Of a stretch of DNA of 24,558 bases, positions 13,307 to 21,370 are shown in pieces. How positions within the stretch are numbered: the first letter of the stretch is position 1; each line of letters starts with the position of its first letter. A program made the position numbers and the translations under genes. Source of the stretch: Thermoleophilia bacterium (GTDB lineage: Bacteria > Actinomycetota > Thermoleophilia > Gaiellales > Gaiellaceae); the NCBI GenBank assembly GCA_014534415.1, contig JACVRM010000011.1, forward strand, positions 1-24,558, written 5' to 3'. The notes under the pieces are model-generated. The model ran no database searches and was not told where the DNA came from. It worked only from the letters and a program-made list of their open reading frames with translations.

Positions 13307-13669
13307 GTGGCGCGCATCCTGGTCCACGTCACCCACGGGCCGGAGCATCCGACGCGTGCGGCGCTCGGCTTCCTCGTCGCCAAGGCCGCCGTCGAGGAGG
13401 GGCACGAAGTCAGCCTGTTCCTTGCCGGCGACGCCGTACAGCTCGTCCGTGACGCCGTCCTCGACGGGCTGGCCGGGCTCGGCACCGGCTCGCTGCGCGA
13501 GTCGTACGACGCGATCGTCGCTGCTGGGGGACGTTTCTACCTCTCCGGCATGTCGAGCAAGGCTCGAGGGGTCGCCGACGGCGAGCTCCAGGGCAAGCCG
13601 GCGGAGATGGCGACGCCCAACGTGCTCGTGAGGCTTTCGCTCGAGCACGACCGTGTCCTGACGTACTAG
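13307..13669 (+). CDS. DsrE/DsrF-like small protein
   Basis: 120 residues from GTG 13307. The fold signature is RILVHVTHGPEHPTRAALGFLVAKAAVEEGHEVSLFLAGDAVQLV, followed by LGTGSLRESYDAIVAAGGRFYLSGMSSKARGV, which matches the DsrE/DsrF/YchN-type alpha/beta family (usually 110-130 residues). Classical sulfur-relay members carry a catalytic Cys near the later GxxxYxCxxS segment. Here the equivalent place reads FYLSGMSS with Ser, and no Cys exists in the protein, so persulfide transfer is unlikely. The EamA transporter gene starts 15 nt downstream on the same strand. The start is probably leaderless. Confidence 0.75.
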   Translation: MARILVHVTHGPEHPTRAALGFLVAKAAVEEGHEVSLFLAGDAVQLVRDAVLDGLAGLGTGSLRESYDAIVAAGGRFYLSGMSSKARGVADGELQGKPAEMATPNVLVRLSLEHDRVLTY

Positions 13670-13684
13670 CAGGCCGGGCCGAGA

Positions 13685-14551
13685 GTGGCGGCCGTCGCGC
13701 TCGCCTGCACGTCCGCCGTGCTCTTCGGCGGGGCGACCGTGGCGATCCGGATCGGGCTGCGAAGGAGCCCCGAGGCGCGGCTGGCCTCGCTCGTCATGAC
13801 GGCGGTCGCGCTGGCCGTTGCCGGCGGCGCGGCGGTCTTGTCCGTCGACGAGGCGCCGCTCGACGAGCTCTGGCCGTTCGCGCTCGCCGGGGTGCTCGCG
13901 CCCGGCCTCTCGCAGATCCTCTTCGTCGCCGCCGTCGCCGCCGCCGGGCCGTCCCGGGTGTCGGTCGTCGTCGGCACCGCGCCGCTCGTCGCCGTCCTGA
14001 TCGCGATCGTCTTCCTGGACGAGCCGGTCGAGGCGGCGCTGGTCGCGGGCGCGCTGCTGATCGTGCTCGGCGGGGTCGCACTCGTCAGTGAGCGCGTCCG
14101 CCCGGAAGACTTCCGCGCGCTCGGCGCACTGCTCGCTTTCGGCGCGACCGTGCTCTTCGCCACGCGCGACAACGTCGTGCGCTGGCTCGCTGAGGACACG
14201 ACGGTCGCGCCGCTGGCCGGCGCGGTCGCAGCCCTCGTTGCGGGAGCGCTCGTGCTGAGCGCGTACCAGCTCGCGGCCGGCGGCATTCCGTGCGCGTCCG
14301 CCGTACGCCGCTCGGTGGCGTCGTTTGCCCCGGCGGGCGTCCTGTTCGGTTCTTCCTACGTCGCTCTGTTCGAGGCCTACGAGCGCGGCCGCGTCAGCGT
14401 CGTGAGCCCACTCGTCGCAACCGAGTCGCTCTGGGGCGTGCTCCTGGCGGCGCTGCTGCTCCGCCGCAGCGAGCTCGTGGGCCGCAGGCTCGTCCTCGGC
14501 GCAGCGCTCGTCGTAGCCGGCGGCGCTCTGATCGGCGCTACGCGCGCCTGA
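13685..14551 (+). CDS. EamA/DMT-family transporter
   Basis: 288 residues from GTG 13685, with about ten hydrophobic helices in two homologous halves (residues about 1-135 and 137-285). This is the usual size and design of drug/metabolite transporters with two EamA domains. Family landmarks are the early SAVLFGGATVAIRIG, the first-half end PLVAVLIAIVFLDEPVEAALVAGALLIVLGGVAL, and the second-half VSPLVATESLWGVLLAALLLRRSELVGRRLVLGAALVVAGGALIG. It is likely an exporter of a metabolite or amino acid in the cytoplasmic membrane. Its last 14 nt overlap the end of the oppositely directed aminotransferase gene. The substrate is unknown. Confidence 0.85.
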   Translation: MAAVALACTSAVLFGGATVAIRIGLRRSPEARLASLVMTAVALAVAGGAAVLSVDEAPLDELWPFALAGVLAPGLSQILFVAAVAAAGPSRVSVVVGTAPLVAVLIAIVFLDEPVEAALVAGALLIVLGGVALVSERVRPEDFRALGALLAFGATVLFATRDNVVRWLAEDTTVAPLAGAVAALVAGALVLSAYQLAAGGIPCASAVRRSVASFAPAGVLFGSSYVALFEAYERGRVSVVSPLVATESLWGVLLAALLLRRSELVGRRLVLGAALVVAGGALIGATRA

Positions 14552-15734
14552 GCAGCCGGCGGTTGCGCCCGAGCGCGGCGAGTACGGCGTCGACGTCCTC
14601 CTCCGCGTTGTAGCAGTGCGCCGAGATGCGCACGTTGCCGTTCCGCGAAGACGTGACGATGCCCTCGCGGCGGAGTGCGGCGACGAGCGCCGGCGCATCG
14701 AACGACGCGACGCAGATGAGCGCGCCGCGCCGCTTCGGGCGACGCGGCGTGACGACCTTGGCGCGCAGCTCGTCGAGCCCCTCGATGAGGCGGCTGTTCA
14801 GCGCCTGGACGTGCTCCCGCGTCGCCGCGACGCCGATCTCCTGCACGAGCTCGATCCCCGCCACTCCGGCATAGATGGCCGGGATCGGCGGCGTGCCCGA
14901 CTGGAAGCGTGCGCCGGTCGTGGCGGGCGCGTAGCGGCGGTGATTCATCTCGAAGATCTCCCGGTCGGCGAACCAGCCGGTGGCCGTCGGCCAGAACCGC
15001 TCGACGAGCTCGCGCCGGCAGTAGAGGAACGCGAGCCCCGCCGAGCCGAGCAGGTACTTGAGGGCGCCGGCGGCGAGCAGGTCGACGCGAAGCGCGCGCA
15101 CGTCGATCGGCACGGAGCCGGCCGTCTGGTAGGCGTCGAGCAGCACCAGCGCGCCTCGCTCGTGCGCGAGCTGGGTGATCCGCTCGACGTCGAGCATCGT
15201 CCCGGTTCGATACGAGACGTGCGTCAGCGACACGATCAGCGTCTCGTCGTCGATCGCCTGCTCCCAGTGCTCGTACGGGATCGTCCCGTCCTCCGACGGG
15301 GGGACGAGGACGACCCGGGCGCCGCGCGCGGCCTGCGCGTGCCAGATCTGCCCGACGGTCGGGAACTCGTAGTCCGACATGACGACCTTCGAACGGCGTC
15401 CCGCGAAGCGAAGGCCGGTTGCGACCGCGCTGACGCCCTCGGAGAGCGAGGTGGTCACGCCGACCTCGTCCGGGTCGGCGCCGACGAGTTCGGCGAAAGC
15501 GCGCCGCGCGCGCTCGGTCTGCTCGACCCAGTACTCCCACGGCGAGCCGCGCTCGTCCCAGTCTCGCAGGTAATCCGCGTAGGCCTGTCGCACCGAATCG
15601 GAGAGTGCGCCCTGCGAGCACGAGTTGACGTAGACGAGTCGCTCGAAGATCGGGAAGCGGTGGCGGACGCGGTGGGGGAGGGGCCCGGATTCGCGCGGGC
15701 GCGGCACACCTGGTCCCTTCGACGGCGCACGCAC
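14538..15734 (-). CDS. Class V aminotransferase (cysteine desulfurase/isopenicillin N epimerase-like)
   Basis: 398 residues from GTG 15734, chosen because GAGGGG lies 4-5 nt upstream. GTG 15779 and GTG 15707 are alternatives. PLP fold type I features are FERLVYVNSCSQGAL at the N-terminus, TTSLSEGVSAVATGLRF, DYEFPTVGQIWHAQAARG, LIVSLTHVSYRTGTMLDV, the PLP Asp in LVLLDAYQTAGSVPIDV, and the Schiff-base Lys in AGALKYLLGSAGLAFLYCRREL. Arg in RFQSGTPPIPAIYAG and the C-terminal VRISAHCYNAEEDVDAVLAAL are typical. The usual catalytic Cys loop of true cysteine desulfurases is not evident, so an epimerase, lyase or transaminase role is more likely. It reads away from the liv genes' terminator region and converges on the EamA gene. 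Confidence 0.85.
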   Translation of the reverse strand: MRAPSKGPGVPRPRESGPLPHRVRHRFPIFERLVYVNSCSQGALSDSVRQAYADYLRDWDERGSPWEYWVEQTERARRAFAELVGADPDEVGVTTSLSEGVSAVATGLRFAGRRSKVVMSDYEFPTVGQIWHAQAARGARVVLVPPSEDGTIPYEHWEQAIDDETLIVSLTHVSYRTGTMLDVERITQLAHERGALVLLDAYQTAGSVPIDVRALRVDLLAAGALKYLLGSAGLAFLYCRRELVERFWPTATGWFADREIFEMNHRRYAPATTGARFQSGTPPIPAIYAGVAGIELVQEIGVAATREHVQALNSRLIEGLDELRAKVVTPRRPKRRGALICVASFDAPALVAALRREGIVTSSRNGNVRISAHCYNAEEDVDAVLAALGRNRRLLRRA

Positions 15735-15861
15735 GTCTCCCCTCAGCGCCTGCTCCGCGGCGCTCTCCCGGTCGATCACCGCCTCAGCGTAATGGCGGGG
15801 GAAGGGGGGAGCTCGAGGGGGGAACCGCAGCTTCCACCCTCGAATGAAGCGATCGACGCCA

Positions 15862-15911
15862 GGTGGCGGAGCGGCCACCCGGTACCTGGGCCGCGTCAGC
15901 GGCCCAGGTAC
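15862..15911 (-). terminator. Two tandem hairpins at the end of livF
   Basis: The first hairpin has 13-bp arms GTACCTGGGCCGC (15882-15894) and its complement (15899-15911), with a 4-nt loop (15895-15898) that contains the livF stop codon. The second, GGTGGC (15862-15867) and GCCACC (15874-15879), follows directly on the minus strand. No U-run is present. Together they probably end or stabilise the liv transcript. Confidence 0.5.
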
Positions 15912-16648
15912 GCCTTGCGCAGGTCCTCGTTCTGCAGCAGGTCGGAGGCGGCGCCCTCGAGCACGACGCGTCCCGTCTGGAGCACGTAGCCGCGATCGGC
16001 GATCGAGAGGGAGACGTTGGCGTTCTGCTCGACGACGAACACGGCCACGCCCGCCTCGTGCACCTGCTTGATGATCTCGAAGTTGCGCTCGACGAGGATG
16101 GGCGCGAGTCCCATCGACGGCTCGTCCATGAGCAGCAGTTTCGGGCGCGACATGAGCGCGCGGCCCATCGCCACCATCTGCTGCTCGCCGCCCGAGAGCG
16201 TCCCAGCGAGCTGCGAGCGCCGCTCGTGGAGCAGCGGGAACAGCTCGTAGACGCGATCGAAGTCCTCTTTCACGCCGCCGCCGTTCAGGTACGCGCCCAT
16301 CTCCAGGTTCTCGCGGACGGTCATCGGGGCGAACAGTCGCCGGTTCTCGGGCACGATCGCCATGCCGCGCGCGATGCGGTAGTTGGTCGGGCGCCCGGTC
16401 ACGTCCTCGCCGTCGAACACCACCCGCCCGGTACGCGGACGCACGATGCCCAGGCACGTCTTGAGCGTCGTCGACTTTCCCGACGCGTTGCCGCCGAGCA
16501 GGCAGACGAGCTCGCCGTGGTTCACTTGCAGCGACACCTGGCGCAGGATGTTGATCTCGCCGTAGTAGGTGACGATCTCGCGCAGCTCGAGGAGCGGTGC
16601 GGGACGGTCGCCGTCGCGTGCGAGGACGGTGTCAGGCGCTTCGGTCAC
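15896..16648 (-). CDS. livF: Branched-chain amino acid ABC transporter ATPase (LivF)
   Basis: 250 residues from GTG 16648, whose codon overlaps the cyclase stop as GTGA. The N-terminal extension VTEAPDTVLARDGDRPAP precedes LLELREIVTYYGEINILRQVSLQV. Walker A is GGNASGKST, then the LivF-type RGMAIVPENRRLFAPMTVRENLEMGAY, the signature LSGGEQQMVAMGRALM, Walker B LLLMDEPSMGLAP, and the H-loop region, where FVVEQN replaces the His as is normal for LivF. It powers uptake together with LivG. It is the last gene of the operon. The longer upstream frame is the antisense-free extension into the cyclase gene and was not used. Confidence 0.95.
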   Translation of the reverse strand: MTEAPDTVLARDGDRPAPLLELREIVTYYGEINILRQVSLQVNHGELVCLLGGNASGKSTTLKTCLGIVRPRTGRVVFDGEDVTGRPTNYRIARGMAIVPENRRLFAPMTVRENLEMGAYLNGGGVKEDFDRVYELFPLLHERRSQLAGTLSGGEQQMVAMGRALMSRPKLLLMDEPSMGLAPILVERNFEIIKQVHEAGVAVFVVEQNANVSLSIADRGYVLQTGRVVLEGAASDLLQNEDLRKAYLGR

Positions 16649-18003
16649 GCGGCCACCTGTAACTCGGCGAGGAGCGCCCGAGCTTGCTCGACCGAGGACA
16701 CGACGCCTTTTCGCTCGAACATGTCGAGCGCTTGGGTTGCCGCGCCGACGGCCTCGTCGATCCTTCCTCCGAGACGCATGATCTCCGCGCGGGCAAGAGC
16801 GCACTCGCCCTTCGTGTCGAGCGCGTCCGTTGGTTGCGCCAGCGAACACGCCTCGCGTACGAGACGCTCCGCCTCGGCGAGTTTGCCCTGGTGTGCAGCC
16901 GCCCGCGCTCGTTCCGTACGCCACGCGATCTGCGAGGGCATGTCGTCGATCGATGCCAGCTCCTCGCTCAGCCGCGTCTGAGCCTCCGCGTCCGAATGGC
17001 GACCCTGGACGTTCAGGACTTGCGCCAGGACAGCGGCGGCCGTCGAGCGATACGAGCGTTCCCCAACGCCCTCGAGCACCGCGATCGCCGAGAGCGCCGC
17101 GCCCAGCTCGTCCTCGGCGTCCGCCTCGCGGAACATCTCGACCAGCGGCCAGTACGTGATTCCCTCGCCGTACGGCAGGCAGCGCCCCGTGAGCGCAGCC
17201 GCGCCGTCGAGGTTCGCGACGAACTCGCGCGCCAGCCGCGACTTGCCGATCCCGGGCGAGCCGACGGCGGTGACCGTGCGACAGGCGCGTTCGGCGACCG
17301 CCTCGTCGAGGCACGCGCGGACGCGGGCCAGCTCGGTGCTGCGGCCAACCAGCGGAGCATCGAGCCGGCGCGCGACAGCCGGCGCGTCTTCGAACACGCC
17401 GAGCAAGCGGATTGCGGCTACCGGCTCGGTCTTGCCCTTCAGCGCCAGCGGCTCGACGTGCTCGGCGCGCACGGCATTCCGACAGAGGCGATGGGTGGCC
17501 GCGCCCATGAGGATCTCCCCGGGGGCCGCCGCCTGCTCGAGGCGGGCAGCGACGTTGACAGCGTCGCCGGTGACGAGTGCGTCCGCTGCGGCCGTGATCA
17601 CGTCGCCGGTGTTGATGCCGATTCGCGCCCGCAGACCGAGGGCCTGGACGCCTTCGCGGAGCTCGCAGGCGGCGCGGATTGCCCGTAATGCGTCGTCTTC
17701 GTGCATCTGCGGCACGCCGAAGACCGCCATCACTGCGTCGCCGATGAACTTCTCGACCGTGCCGCCGTGGCGCTCCACCGCCGACCGCGCCGTCTCGAAG
17801 TAGCGCTGCTGCACGCGGCGCAGCGCCTCGGGGTCGAGCGACTCGCCCGCCCTCGTATAGCCCGCGAGGTCGCCGAAGACGAGGGTGACGAGCTTGCGAA
17901 CCTCGCGGCGGACCTCACCGGAGGGCGCGAGTTCCGTGCCGCAGGCGCTGCAGAAGCGGGAGCCGGCCGCGTTCTTCTCCCCGCACGACGGACACGCGCT
18001 CAA
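16645..18003 (-). CDS. Zinc-ribbon class III adenylate cyclase with shortened AAA/TPR part
   Basis: 452 residues. It starts at TTG 18003, overlapping the livG stop as TTGA, and ends overlapping the livF GTG. Domain order: zinc ribbon (CPSCGEKNAAGSRFCSACG, 4-22); cyclase homology domain (about 37-200); AAA/NTPase start with P-loop VGSPGIGKSRLA (247-258); and a TPR-like helical end (about 318-450). Catalytic residues are all visible: metal Asp45 (VFGDLAGYT) and Asp89 (EKFIGDAVM), specificity Lys85 and Asp147 (TGDAVN), and transition-state Asn150 and Arg154. It should make cAMP in the cytoplasm. Relatives with this order are often about 1000 residues or more. Here the text after TYWPLVEMFREADAEDELGAALSAIA jumps almost directly to helical repeats, so most of the NTPase domain is absent. 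Its place between livG and livF is unusual. Confidence 0.88.
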   Translation of the reverse strand: MSACPSCGEKNAAGSRFCSACGTELAPSGEVRREVRKLVTLVFGDLAGYTRAGESLDPEALRRVQQRYFETARSAVERHGGTVEKFIGDAVMAVFGVPQMHEDDALRAIRAACELREGVQALGLRARIGINTGDVITAAADALVTGDAVNVAARLEQAAAPGEILMGAATHRLCRNAVRAEHVEPLALKGKTEPVAAIRLLGVFEDAPAVARRLDAPLVGRSTELARVRACLDEAVAERACRTVTAVGSPGIGKSRLAREFVANLDGAAALTGRCLPYGEGITYWPLVEMFREADAEDELGAALSAIAVLEGVGERSYRSTAAAVLAQVLNVQGRHSDAEAQTRLSEELASIDDMPSQIAWRTERARAAAHQGKLAEAERLVREACSLAQPTDALDTKGECALARAEIMRLGGRIDEAVGAATQALDMFERKGVVSSVEQARALLAELQVAA

Positions 18004-18845
18004 GCCGCCTCCTCCTTCGCGCCGCGCACGCCGAGGTACGCCTCGACGACGCGCGGGCTGGTCGCGACCTCGTCGAACGAGCCCTCCGCGATCTTCACGC
18101 CGTGGTCGAGCGCGACGACGCGGTCCGAGATTCCCTCCACGACGTGCATGTCGTGCTCGATGACGAGGATGGTGTAGCCGCCGTCGTCACGCAGCTTCCC
18201 GATCAGCTCGGCGATCTCGAGCGTCTCGTTCGGGTTCATCCCGGCGGCGGGCTCGTCGAGCAGGAGCACGCGCGGTCTGGTGGCGGTCGCGCGCGCGATC
18301 TCGAGACGCCGGCGGTTCGCATACGAGAGCGAGTACGCCGGCTGATCCCAGCGGTAGCCGACGAGCCGCTCGCCGAAGAAGCCGAGCTTTTCCTCAGCGA
18401 GCCGGCGTATCTCTCGCTCCTCGCGGCGCGCCCGCGGCAGCCGAAGCATCGACTCGAGCCACGTCGCCTTGGTGTGCCCGTAGGCGGCAGCCATGACGTT
18501 CTCGCGGACCGTCATGTTCAGGAACAGCCGCAGCGTCTGGAACGTCCGCGCGATCCCGCGCTGCGTGATCTTCCACGGCGGCAGACCGACGACTGAGCGG
18601 CCCTCGAGCAGAATGTCCCCGGCGTCGGGCCGGTAGAGGCCCGTGATCAGGTTGAAGAGCGTCGTCTTCCCGGCGCCGTTCGGGCCGATCACGCTGACGA
18701 TCTCACCGTCGTGGACGACCAGATCGAGCTGGCTGAGCACGCGCAGGCCGCCGAACGACTTCGAGACCGCGCGGAGCTCGAGCACCCGCTCCCGCTCGCG
18801 CTCGACCTGCCCCTCCTGCTCGTTCTGGCGTTCCGGCTCGCTCAC
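18000..18845 (-). CDS. livG: Branched-chain amino acid ABC transporter ATPase (LivG)
   Basis: 281 residues from GTG 18845, overlapping the livM stop (GTGA). A charged 20-residue leader rich in Glu, Gln and Arg precedes VLELRAVSKSFGGLRVLSQLDLVV. Walker A is GPNGAGKTT, followed by LivG-type RGIARTFQTLRLFLNMTVRENVM. The signature reads LSYANRRRLEIARA, where LSYGxQRRLEIARA is usual, so the Gly-Gln of the motif is replaced by Ala-Asn. Walker B is VLLLDEPAAGMNP and the switch His is in LVIEHDMHVV. The C-terminus (YLGVRGAKEEAA) is typical. It pairs with LivF, from which it is separated by the cyclase gene. Confidence 0.95.
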   Translation of the reverse strand: MSEPERQNEQEGQVERERERVLELRAVSKSFGGLRVLSQLDLVVHDGEIVSVIGPNGAGKTTLFNLITGLYRPDAGDILLEGRSVVGLPPWKITQRGIARTFQTLRLFLNMTVRENVMAAAYGHTKATWLESMLRLPRARREEREIRRLAEEKLGFFGERLVGYRWDQPAYSLSYANRRRLEIARATATRPRVLLLDEPAAGMNPNETLEIAELIGKLRDDGGYTILVIEHDMHVVEGISDRVVALDHGVKIAEGSFDEVATSPRVVEAYLGVRGAKEEAA

Positions 18846-20359
18846 GCGATCTCCACGCGCGCGGTTCCGAACAGCCCCTGAGGCCGCGACGCCATCAGTC
18901 CGACGAGGATCGCACCGAGCAGGATGAAGCGGGTTACGCTCGGCTCCTGGATCAGCCGGTTCTCCCAGACGAATGCGGCGAGGTAGAGGACCGGGGCCAG
19001 AGCGATCCAGCGCCACGGCCGCCGCAGCAACGTCAGCACGAGCACGGAGGCGATCAGCGCCACGAAGGCGTAGTTGCCGATGTCGACGGGGTCGCGCGGA
19101 AAGAGCAGCCAGCCGTCCACGAGATCGCCAATCCGGCCGGCCTGGCTGGGCCGGCCGGCCGTCCCGCGCTCCCACCACTGCTCGGCGACCAGGCGGGCCG
19201 CGAATCCGAACGCGATCGTGGCGGCAGCGGCGACGGCAAGCCAGCGCCAGGGGCGCACGATCAAGGCCAGTCCGACGGCCACGAGCCCGTAGAAGAGCAG
19301 GCGCGGCGGCGTCTCGCCGACGACCGGGAGCGTGTCGTCGGTGTTCGTGAGACCCTCGAGCAGCACGTTCACGACGATCGCGCCGAGCGCCACGCCGGCG
19401 AGGCTGCCGGTACCGCCGAGGATGACCATCGCGTACAGGATGATGAGCAGCGAGACGTCGAAGCTCTGCGGAAAGACGGCGGTCTGGAGCGAGGCGAAGA
19501 TCGCGCCGGTCACGCCGGCCACCGCCGCCCCGAACGCGAACGCCAGCAGCTTGAGACGGTTGACCGGCATCGTCATCGCCTCGGCGGCGAGCGGGTCCTC
19601 GCGCAGGGCGCGCCACGCGCGGCCGGTTCGCGACTCGTTGACGAAGTGAAGCGCCACGACGACGAGCACGAAGAGCGCGAGCGCGAACCAGAAGTACCGC
19701 GGGACGGAGTTGAGCTCCACGCCCGCGAAGTCGATCGGGTCGAGGTCGGTGATCCCGTTCGGGCCGCCGGTCAAGTCGCGCGCCCGGTCCATGAACGGCA
19801 ACTTCACGTCCGTGGAGTTGTTCGTGATCGTCACGAAGAGCTGGCCGAAGAAGAGCGTCACGATCGCGAGGTAGTCGCCGAGCAGCCGCCGCGACGGAAG
19901 CCCGAGCAGCAGGCCGAGGGCGGCGGTCACGACGAGGATGAAGGGGATGGTCGCCTCGGCGGGCCAGTGGTAGTCGTACTTGTCGGACGAGACGATCGCG
20001 TACGTGTACGCGCCGAAGCCGAAGAACGCGATGTAGCCGAGATCGAGCAGGCCCGCGTAGCCGACGACGACGTTGAGGCCGACGGCGAGCAGCATGAAGA
20101 TCAGCGTGTCGACGCCGACGCGCTGGAGGTACTCGTCGTCGACGGCGATGGGGAACACCGCGGCGACGGCCACGAAGGCGAGCAGCCGCGCCCAGCCGGG
20201 CACCCGCTCGGCGGCCCGGCGGAGCGGGCCCCGCTGCACCCGTTCGCCGTGCTCCGCCACCCAGGTGTCGACGCCGACGCGGGGGCGCTGGGCCGCGTCC
20301 GGGTACTCGGGCCGCTCGGATTCCTGCGGACGACGTTCGATGGGCGGCTCGTCGGGCAT
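18842..20359 (-). CDS. livM: Branched-chain amino acid ABC transporter permease (LivM), extended
   Basis: 505 residues from ATG 20359; relatives are usually 300-400. A hydrophilic N-terminal stretch (about 1-50) precedes the permease core, with GLNVVVGYAGLLDLGYIAFFGFGAYTYA, LAIVTLFFGQLF, the NGITDLDPI loop, SRTGRAWRALREDPLAAEAMTMPVNRLKLLAFAFGAAVAG (EAA-like coupling region) and ILGGTGSLAGVALGAIVVN. The usual ending (RLLFYGLVAVGLALIVRP) appears before about 130 extra residues with additional membrane helices. These include a duplicated-looking RPWRW helix start, and the protein ends in SRPQGLFG, which is the ordinary family terminus. Its gene begins 1 nt after livH. Confidence 0.93.
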   Translation of the reverse strand: MPDEPPIERRPQESERPEYPDAAQRPRVGVDTWVAEHGERVQRGPLRRAAERVPGWARLLAFVAVAAVFPIAVDDEYLQRVGVDTLIFMLLAVGLNVVVGYAGLLDLGYIAFFGFGAYTYAIVSSDKYDYHWPAEATIPFILVVTAALGLLLGLPSRRLLGDYLAIVTLFFGQLFVTITNNSTDVKLPFMDRARDLTGGPNGITDLDPIDFAGVELNSVPRYFWFALALFVLVVVALHFVNESRTGRAWRALREDPLAAEAMTMPVNRLKLLAFAFGAAVAGVTGAIFASLQTAVFPQSFDVSLLIILYAMVILGGTGSLAGVALGAIVVNVLLEGLTNTDDTLPVVGETPPRLLFYGLVAVGLALIVRPWRWLAVAAAATIAFGFAARLVAEQWWERGTAGRPSQAGRIGDLVDGWLLFPRDPVDIGNYAFVALIASVLVLTLLRRPWRWIALAPVLYLAAFVWENRLIQEPSVTRFILLGAILVGLMASRPQGLFGTARVEIA

Positions 20360-20360
20360 C

Positions 20361-21350
20361 TCAGACCTTCGCGATGTCGGCGCGGCCGAGCAGGCCGGTC
20401 GGACGGAAGAGCATCACTGCGATCAGAAGAATGAAGACGTAGAAGTCCTGGAACTTCGAGCCCTCGGGCAGGTAGCCGGTCGAGAACGCCTCGATCATCC
20501 CGATCAGCAGCCCGCCGAGCATCGCGCCCGGGATGGAGCCGATACCGCCCACGACGGCGGCGGTGAACCCCTTGAGCCCGGCCAGGAAGCCCATGAAGTG
20601 GTAGACCTGCCCAAAGAGCATGCCGACCATCACGCCGGCCGCGCCCGCGAGCGCCGAGCCGATGAAGAAGGTCGCCATGATCACGCGGTCGGGGTTGATG
20701 CCCATCATCGCGGCCGCCTCGCGGTCGAACGCCGTCGCGCGCATCGCCTTGCCCAGCCGGGTCCGCGCGACGAGCAGCGTGAGCAGGATCATCAGGACGA
20801 TCGCCCCGCCGATCACGAGCATGTTGAGGAGCGGCAGGTTGAGCGCGATGGCGTCGTCCTTGCCCCACGCCTCGAAAATGCCCTTGGTGAAGAGCACGCC
20901 GCCGTCGAGCGTGAACGCGTCGTACGTGCGGAAGTTCGCGCCGAAGAGGAGCAGCGCCGAGTTCTGCAGGAAGAACGAGACGCCGAGTGCGCTGATCAGC
21001 GGCGCGATACGCGGCGCGTTGCGGAGCGGTCGGTACGCGAACCGCTCGATTGCGACGCCGAGCAGACCCGCTCCCAGCATCGCGACGAGCAGCACGAGCG
21101 TCAGCGCGAGCCAGATCGGCACGGCGAGGTTCATCGGCCCGTCGAGCCCGCTCGTCAGCATGAAATAGCCCAGGAACGAGCCGATCATGTAGACGTCGCC
21201 GTGCGCGAAATTGAGCATCTTGAGAATCCCGTAGACCATCGAGTAGCCCAGCGCGATGAGCGCGTAGACGCTGCCGAGGGTCACGCCGTTCACGCACAGC
21301 TGGATGAAGATGCTCCAGTCGTCCCACGGTGTCAGCGCGAGAACGTCCAT
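20361..21350 (-). CDS. livH: Branched-chain amino acid ABC transporter permease (LivH)
   Basis: 329 residues from ATG 21350. LivH-type landmarks are IQLCVNGVTLGSVYALIALGYSMVYGILKMLNFAHGDVYMIGSF near the N-terminus, the coupling segment RTRLGKAMRATAFDREAAAMMGINPDRVI, FFIGSALAGAAGVMVGM, FTAAVVGGIGSIPGAMLGG, and the terminal FILLIAVMLFRPTGLLGR. About eight membrane helices are visible and the length is normal. There is no clear ribosome site at the ATG. A 12-bp hairpin followed by CGTTTT lies between it and livK and probably reduces readthrough. Confidence 0.95.
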   Translation of the reverse strand: MDVLALTPWDDWSIFIQLCVNGVTLGSVYALIALGYSMVYGILKMLNFAHGDVYMIGSFLGYFMLTSGLDGPMNLAVPIWLALTLVLLVAMLGAGLLGVAIERFAYRPLRNAPRIAPLISALGVSFFLQNSALLLFGANFRTYDAFTLDGGVLFTKGIFEAWGKDDAIALNLPLLNMLVIGGAIVLMILLTLLVARTRLGKAMRATAFDREAAAMMGINPDRVIMATFFIGSALAGAAGVMVGMLFGQVYHFMGFLAGLKGFTAAVVGGIGSIPGAMLGGLLIGMIEAFSTGYLPEGSKFQDFYVFILLIAVMLFRPTGLLGRADIAKV

Positions 21351-21370
21351 GCGCGGGCGAGTCTAAAACG

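Noticed and set aside
12398..14698. Minus-strand open frame of about 766 codons spanning three genes
   Set aside because: It is Arg/Asp/Gly-rich low-complexity translation running across the KPR, DsrE and EamA genes, which all have strong family signatures in other frames.
15795..15823. G-rich run considered as a G-quadruplex upstream of the aminotransferase gene
   Set aside because: Only three long G-tracts are present in a compact stretch; a fourth is missing, so a standard three-tetrad quadruplex is not supported.
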